Below, in pieces: positions 60,985 to 64,000 of a stretch of 64,000 nucleotides of DNA. Origin of the DNA: UBA7239 sp964509075. GTDB lineage: Bacteria; Pseudomonadota; Gammaproteobacteria; Pseudomonadales; UBA7239. The stretch lies in contig CAZDWC010000010.1 in assembly GCA_964509075.1 (NCBI GenBank), positions 62,001 through 126,000 on the forward strand. The letters are read 5' to 3'. A program made the translations under genes and the position numbers. Below the pieces are notes generated by a model. The model was not told the origin of the DNA, made no database searches, and worked only from the letters and a program-made list of their open reading frames with translations. The number at the start of each line of letters is the position of its first letter. Within the stretch, counting starts at the first letter, position 1.

Positions 60985-61026
60985 TTGCGAATTGTCAATG
61001 ATACGTTGGAAACATTGCTGTACGGT
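60985..61026 (+). promoter_or_regulatory. FNR/DNR-type promoter of the Gly/Lys/His-rich exported protein
   Basis: TTGCGAATTGTCAA (60985-60998) matches the box at 56611-56624 at 11 of 14 positions. TACGGT (61021-61026), a weak -10, begins 29.5 bp from the box centre, exactly as in the other promoter. The box also lies just upstream of the divergent regulator gene and may serve in its autoregulation. Confidence 0.5.
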
Positions 61027-61076
61027 GTTTGTCACGCGGTACAGGATGAGCCTGTACTCCTTCCAGGAGAAACACC

Positions 61077-61958
61077 ATGAAAACAGAATTGAAACAGGTT
61101 TCACGCCTTGCTGCAGCCTGCATGATCGCGACCTGCGCCACCGTCATTGTACCGGCTGCTGTCAGCGTCGTAAGCAATGGCCAGTTTGGCTTGATGGCTT
61201 CTGCACATGCCGAGGAGAGCGGCGAAGGTGAAGAAGGCGGCGGTAAAAAAGGCGGCAAGGATGTCAAAGGCGGCCACGGTGAAGATAAAGGCCACGGCGG
61301 CGAAAAGGGCCAGAAAGACGTGTTGACTCATGGCCCTGCGAACAGCAAGGGCGATTACGAAGCCAGCGGGCAAGGCCCACGCGCTGCGAAAGGCAGTGCC
61401 GATGATCGCAGCAAACCGCCGGTATGGGCAAAAGAAGGTGTCACTGTCGAACTTGGCCGCTTGAACGTAGTGCGCGCTCCTGACGCTGTTCGTGATCGCC
61501 AGCTCGCTGAAGCCCTGAAAAGCGACCCTGCATTGTTCAGTGTTTACAGCTGGACTATCGCCAAGTTCACTGCTGACCTGACTGACGACACCGCGCGCAT
61601 TGACGCACCGCTGATGAACTTGGCACTGTATGAAGCGTTTGTCACCGAGTACGCGAAAAACCCTGGCGCGACTTCAGTTGTTGTCAGCTCTGTCGACAAG
61701 GAAACCAAACTTCCTGTCAGTTACACCTTCGATCTGAGCAGCGGCGCCACAGCCACATCAGTGCTGGGCATTATGCTGGGCACCGCGACAGACAAAGACG
61801 TCGCCAAGATTGGCGGTGTAACGACTGAAGTCGTGGAGTCAGTGAACAAAATCATGGGGCTTACTGATGAGTTTACTGCGGCAGGCATTGACCCAGCCGC
61901 CGTAGGCACCGCAGCCGAATCTGTACGCGCCAAGATATCAACGGTTCACGGCGAATAA
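61077..61958 (+). CDS. Exported protein with Gly/Lys/His/Glu-rich N-terminal region
   Basis: A 293-residue protein with CAGGAG seven bases before the ATG. A long signal peptide ends near residue 45 (MASAHAEE). Residues about 46-95 are low complexity (Gly, Lys, Glu, His), a possible metal-binding or polymer-binding segment. The rest is a soluble alpha/beta-looking domain (VTVELGRLNVVRAPDAVRDRQLAEAL, FSVYSWTIAKFTADLTDDTARIDAPLMNLALYEAF, VVSSVDKETKLPVSYTFDLSSG). No family was recognised. It is divergent from the Crp/Fnr-type regulator and carries an FNR-type box, so it is probably its target. It is followed by a strong terminator. Confidence 0.82.
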   Translation: MKTELKQVSRLAAACMIATCATVIVPAAVSVVSNGQFGLMASAHAEESGEGEEGGGKKGGKDVKGGHGEDKGHGGEKGQKDVLTHGPANSKGDYEASGQGPRAAKGSADDRSKPPVWAKEGVTVELGRLNVVRAPDAVRDRQLAEALKSDPALFSVYSWTIAKFTADLTDDTARIDAPLMNLALYEAFVTEYAKNPGATSVVVSSVDKETKLPVSYTFDLSSGATATSVLGIMLGTATDKDVAKIGGVTTEVVESVNKIMGLTDEFTAAGIDPAAVGTAAESVRAKISTVHGE

Positions 61959-61984
61959 GTTTTTTCGTCAATCGCTCAAACAGG

Positions 61985-62016
61985 AAAGCCGGGAAGTTCA
62001 CTTCCCGGCTTTTTTT
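61985..62016. terminator. Bidirectional intrinsic terminator
   Basis: Stem AAAGCCGGGAAG/CTTCCCGGCTTT with loop TTCA, continued by T on the right, ends the exported-protein gene. It also overlaps the stop of the convergent NTF2-like gene. Confidence 0.9.
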
Positions 62017-62410
62017 ATCGCTGCACCTGATCAATCCAGTCCTGCAGGTTGTAGTAGTTGGTGACACGCGTGATCAAGCCATCACGCAACTCAAAAAACG
62101 CTCCCACAGGCAGCGTGTAACGCTGGCCATTGGCTTCCGGTAGCCCTTCATCGCTGCGGATATATTCGCCTTCAATCACGAATTCAGCTGCCGCACGTGC
62201 GCCGTTGGCCATCACCACCAGATCCACCACGCGCTCGCGATAGCAGTGATCCATGTGCGCGAGGAATTCACGAAATGCGGCTTTGCCCACCTGACGTGCG
62301 CCCTGGTTGATGTCGTGCACCACATCGTCGGTCAGCAGCGCCAGCATGCCCTCGGCGTCATCGGCATTGAAGGCGTTGTAGTAGCGGGTGATGATCTCGG
62401 CAGTGTGCAT
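62015..62410 (-). CDS. NTF2-like/SnoaL-type small protein
   Basis: A 131-residue cytoplasmic protein, MHTAEIITRYYNAFNADDAEGMLALLTDDVVHDINQGAR onward. It has the cone-shaped NTF2-like fold pattern (VGKAAFREFLAHMDHCYRERVVDLVVMANGARAAAEFVIEGEY, LPVGAFFELRDGLITRVTNYYNLQDWI). Family members include isomerases, cyclases and ligand-binding proteins, so no reaction can be assigned. Its start is 107 bp from that of the divergent channel gene. Confidence 0.88.
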   Translation of the reverse strand: MHTAEIITRYYNAFNADDAEGMLALLTDDVVHDINQGARQVGKAAFREFLAHMDHCYRERVVDLVVMANGARAAAEFVIEGEYIRSDEGLPEANGQRYTLPVGAFFELRDGLITRVTNYYNLQDWIDQVQR

Positions 62411-62517
62411 GATGTAATCCAGTGATGTGACGAAGCCGGCGATTGTCGCGCCTCGCCGCGTCTTGTGCCATACGTGATCTGTGGGAAGATAGCTGCATTA
62501 TCTGAAAGGTATTTACC

Positions 62518-63351
62518 ATGCCGGAACTGTTTGGCTTCGATGCATTTTCGCCGGCGGAGATCGCCGAAAAAATCGAGACGGTGGGCGTGAAAAAAGCGCG
62601 CCTGCCGCTGTTGTCGATGCTGCTGCTCGGCGTGCTGGCCGGCGCCTTCATCGGACTCGGCAGCATGCTCTACGTGCTGGTGCAAGCCGATACCTCGCTC
62701 GGCTTTGCCGCCAGCCGGCTACTGGGCGGGATGGTGTTTTCACTGGGCCTGTTGCTGGTGATTGTGGCCGGCGCCGAACTGTTCACCGGCAACAACCTGC
62801 TGGTAATGGCCTGGGCCGACCGGCGCATCACCTCCACCGAACTGCTGCGCAACTGGCTGCTGGTGTGTCTGGCCAATGCCGCTGGCGGGGCCGGTCTGGC
62901 CGTGCTGGTGTTTCTCGCCGGCCACACGGAGATGAATCACGGTCTGCTGGCCGAGCAATACCTGAAAATCGCAGCCGCCAAGTGCGAGCTGCCTTTCTGG
63001 ACCGCGCTGTTTCGCGGCGTGCTGTGCAATGTACTGGTGTGCATGGCAGTGTGGATGGCGATGGCCGGGCGCACGGTGGTCGACAAGGCCGTGGCCATCG
63101 TCTTTCCGGTAACGGCCTTTGTCGCCGCCGGCTTCGAGCACAGCATCGCCAACATGTATTTCATCCCCATGGCCCTGCTGCTGAAGTACTCAGGACACTT
63201 GCCGGCAGCGGATTCCATCACGCTGGCCGGCTATCTTCACAACCTGCTGCCAGTGATACTCGGCAACCTGCTCGGCGGCAGCGTGCTGGTGGGGTTGGTG
63301 TACCACACTATCTACCGTCGGCATCAGCCCGATCATCAACATCAGCCATAG
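62518..63351 (+). CDS. Formate/nitrite transporter family channel
   Basis: A 277-residue pentameric-channel protein with six transmembrane helices. Signatures are LLGVLAGAFIGLGSMLYVLV, VAGAELFTGNNLLVMAWADRRIT (first FNT motif), ALFRGVLCNVLVCMAVWMAMAGRTVVDKAVAIVFPVTAFVAAGFEHSIANMYFIPMALLL (second motif with the pore-gating His). It carries small anions such as formate or nitrite. The subtype (FocA, NirC or other) is not decidable here; no formate or nitrite enzyme gene lies nearby. The 3' end overlaps the convergent yoeB by 10 bp. Confidence 0.93.
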   Translation: MPELFGFDAFSPAEIAEKIETVGVKKARLPLLSMLLLGVLAGAFIGLGSMLYVLVQADTSLGFAASRLLGGMVFSLGLLLVIVAGAELFTGNNLLVMAWADRRITSTELLRNWLLVCLANAAGGAGLAVLVFLAGHTEMNHGLLAEQYLKIAAAKCELPFWTALFRGVLCNVLVCMAVWMAMAGRTVVDKAVAIVFPVTAFVAAGFEHSIANMYFIPMALLLKYSGHLPAADSITLAGYLHNLLPVILGNLLGGSVLVGLVYHTIYRRHQPDHQHQP

Positions 63352-63599
63352 TGATAGCGCAACTGCGCAATCAACAGTGCATCGTCCACCACTTTGTACA
63401 CGAAACGATGCTCGTCATTGATCCGGCGCGACCAGTAGCCCGCCAGCGCATATTTGAGCGGCTCAGGCTTGCCAATGCCACTGAAAGGCTGGCGCGCGGT
63501 TTCCTTGATGAGCGTGTTCACGCGTTCGAGCAATCTGGCGTCTGTCTTCTGCCAATAGAGATAGTCTTCCCACGCCTGCTCGGAAAAAACCAGCTTCAT
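63342..63599 (-). CDS. yoeB: YoeB-family ribosome-dependent mRNA interferase toxin
   Basis: An 85-residue RelE-superfamily toxin: MKLVFSEQAWEDYLYWQKTDARLLERVNTLIKE, FSGIGKPEPLKYALAGYWSRRINDEHRFVYKV, ending LRYHYG. The catalytic residues of YoeB are retained (Glu in GKPEPLK, Arg in SRRIN and EHR, the terminal His-Tyr). It cleaves mRNA in the ribosomal A site. It overlaps the antitoxin gene by four bases; a far-upstream start of the frame lies inside that gene and was rejected. Confidence 0.96.
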   Translation of the reverse strand: MKLVFSEQAWEDYLYWQKTDARLLERVNTLIKETARQPFSGIGKPEPLKYALAGYWSRRINDEHRFVYKVVDDALLIAQLRYHYG

Positions 63600-63847
63600 T
63601 CCAGCAAGCTCTGCTCTTTGCCTTCTCCCGCAGCGAACTGCGCGATGGAGGCGAGCAGGCGCTGGGCGTTTTTCGGACTGCGCAGCAGGTAGGCGGTTTC
63701 TTCCAGCGCCTTGTAATCCTCTAGCGACATCATCACCACTGATTGCTCGCTGTTGCGGGTGATGATCAGCGGCTCGTGATCCTCGCACACCCGGTTCATG
63801 GTTGTAGCGAGGTTCGCGCGGGCGGCGGTGTAGGTAATGGCGTCCAT
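63596..63847 (-). CDS. yefM: YefM-family antitoxin
   Basis: An 83-residue Phd/YefM protein: MDAITYTAARANLATTMNRVCEDHEPLIITRNSEQSVVMMSLEDYKALEETAYLLRSPKNAQRLL onward. The N-terminal part dimerises and binds DNA; the C-terminal disordered tail wraps the YoeB toxin. The ATG follows GAGGG-containing sequence. The paired TGTACA operator upstream is as in E. coli yefM, supporting co-repression with YoeB. Confidence 0.96.
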   Translation of the reverse strand: MDAITYTAARANLATTMNRVCEDHEPLIITRNSEQSVVMMSLEDYKALEETAYLLRSPKNAQRLLASIAQFAAGEGKEQSLLE

Positions 63848-63867
63848 GAGGGTTCCCTCTCATTGTA

Positions 63868-63885
63868 TGTACATAAAATTGTACA
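63868..63885. promoter_or_regulatory. Paired TGTACA operator of yefM-yoeB
   Basis: Two TGTACA hexamers (63868-63873 and 63880-63885) are spaced 12 bp centre to centre, the geometry reported for YefM-YoeB operators. They lie 21-38 bp upstream of the yefM start. Confidence 0.8.
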
Positions 63886-63942
63886 TGCTTGTGGCGACAT
63901 GTCCATATTTGGATGCAGACAGACGTATCCGCAGTGGCAGCA

Positions 63943-64000
63943 TTATGATTCCAACAGCCGTTTGACCTCCATCAAACCCACACGCATTGAAAGGCATTGC
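63943..64000 (-). CDS. Possible C-terminal end of a gene entering from the right edge
   Basis: A minus-strand frame is open from the edge to a TAA at 63943-63945, reading ...LSMRVGLMEVKRLLES. It is too short to prove coding; the helical, charged ending and the gene spacing make it plausible. Confidence 0.2.
   Translation of the reverse strand, partial: QCLSMRVGLMEVKRLLES

Noticed and set aside
62411..62517. FNR- or NsrR-type site at the formate/nitrite channel gene
   Set aside because: No palindrome matching either consensus was seen in the gap.
1..64000. CRISPR arrays, insertion sequences, prophage genes, tRNA or rRNA genes
   Set aside because: None was recognised: no regularly spaced repeats, no transposase or integrase motifs, and no tRNA-like cloverleaf in the intergenic gaps read. 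A dedicated tRNA and repeat search was not possible.

Overview
The window looks like a chromosomal segment of a free-living gammaproteobacterium in or near the Pseudomonadales/Cellvibrionales. The complete pilG-H-I-J-K-chpA-B-C cluster sits next to gshB and a tonB gene, and yggS, pilT and pilU are adjacent. The block lptD-surA-pdxA-rsmA-apaG-apaH has AmgK and MurU genes beside it, a DUF3094 gene is present, and a RegB/RegA (RoxS/RoxR) pair occurs. No rRNA, tRNA, CRISPR array, insertion sequence or prophage was recognised.

Layout. 1-7.2 kb: end of an unknown gene, a three-CXXCH cytochrome-like protein, rpe, a deazaflavin-type nitroreductase-family protein, and hom-thrC with a polytopic membrane protein. 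7.2-12.8 kb: signalling genes (PAS-GGDEF-EAL protein, RegB/RegA pair, membrane GGDEF protein), hpf and a DUF3094 gene. 12.9-17.5 kb: yggS divergent from pilT-pilU, a truncated haemoglobin behind an NsrR-like operator, and htpX. 17.5-31.4 kb: a housekeeping envelope and RNA block: an FKBP lipoprotein, murU-amgK, lptD to apaH, uppP, and rpmH-rnpA-yidD-yidC. 31.4-33.5 kb: a Cys-rich coiled-coil membrane protein, a lipoprotein and argE. 33.6-47.5 kb: the Chp chemosensory cluster controlling type IV pili, including a 2563-residue ChpA. 47.7-51.2 kb: gshB, tonB and another polytopic membrane protein. 51.2-56.0 kb: a tightly coupled arsenic operon arsR-arsC-arsD-arsA-acr3 ending in a spermidine-synthase-like gene. 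56.0-62.0 kb: an accessory set of exported proteins (Q/R-rich protein, three-module outer-membrane barrel, DUF2202 protein, Gly/Lys/His-rich protein) with a Crp/Fnr-type regulator. 62.0-64.0 kb: an NTF2-like protein, a formate/nitrite-family channel and a YefM-YoeB toxin-antitoxin pair.

How the parts fit. Twitching machinery (PilT/PilU) and its control system (Chp) are both present, with two c-di-GMP proteins nearby. Redox and nitrogen-oxide sensing recurs: RegB keeps the quinone-site motif, the haemoglobin promoter carries an 11-1-11 NsrR-like palindrome on its -10, and two exported-protein genes carry FNR/DNR-type boxes. In both of those promoters the box centre lies 29.5 bp upstream of the first base of the proposed -10. 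A two-Cys FNR-family regulator lies between the two controlled genes. That small putative regulon, the triple-barrel protein it controls, and the spermidine-synthase-like gene translationally coupled to acr3 are the most novel-looking parts. All functional calls come from reading the sequence and recalling families; no database search was run.
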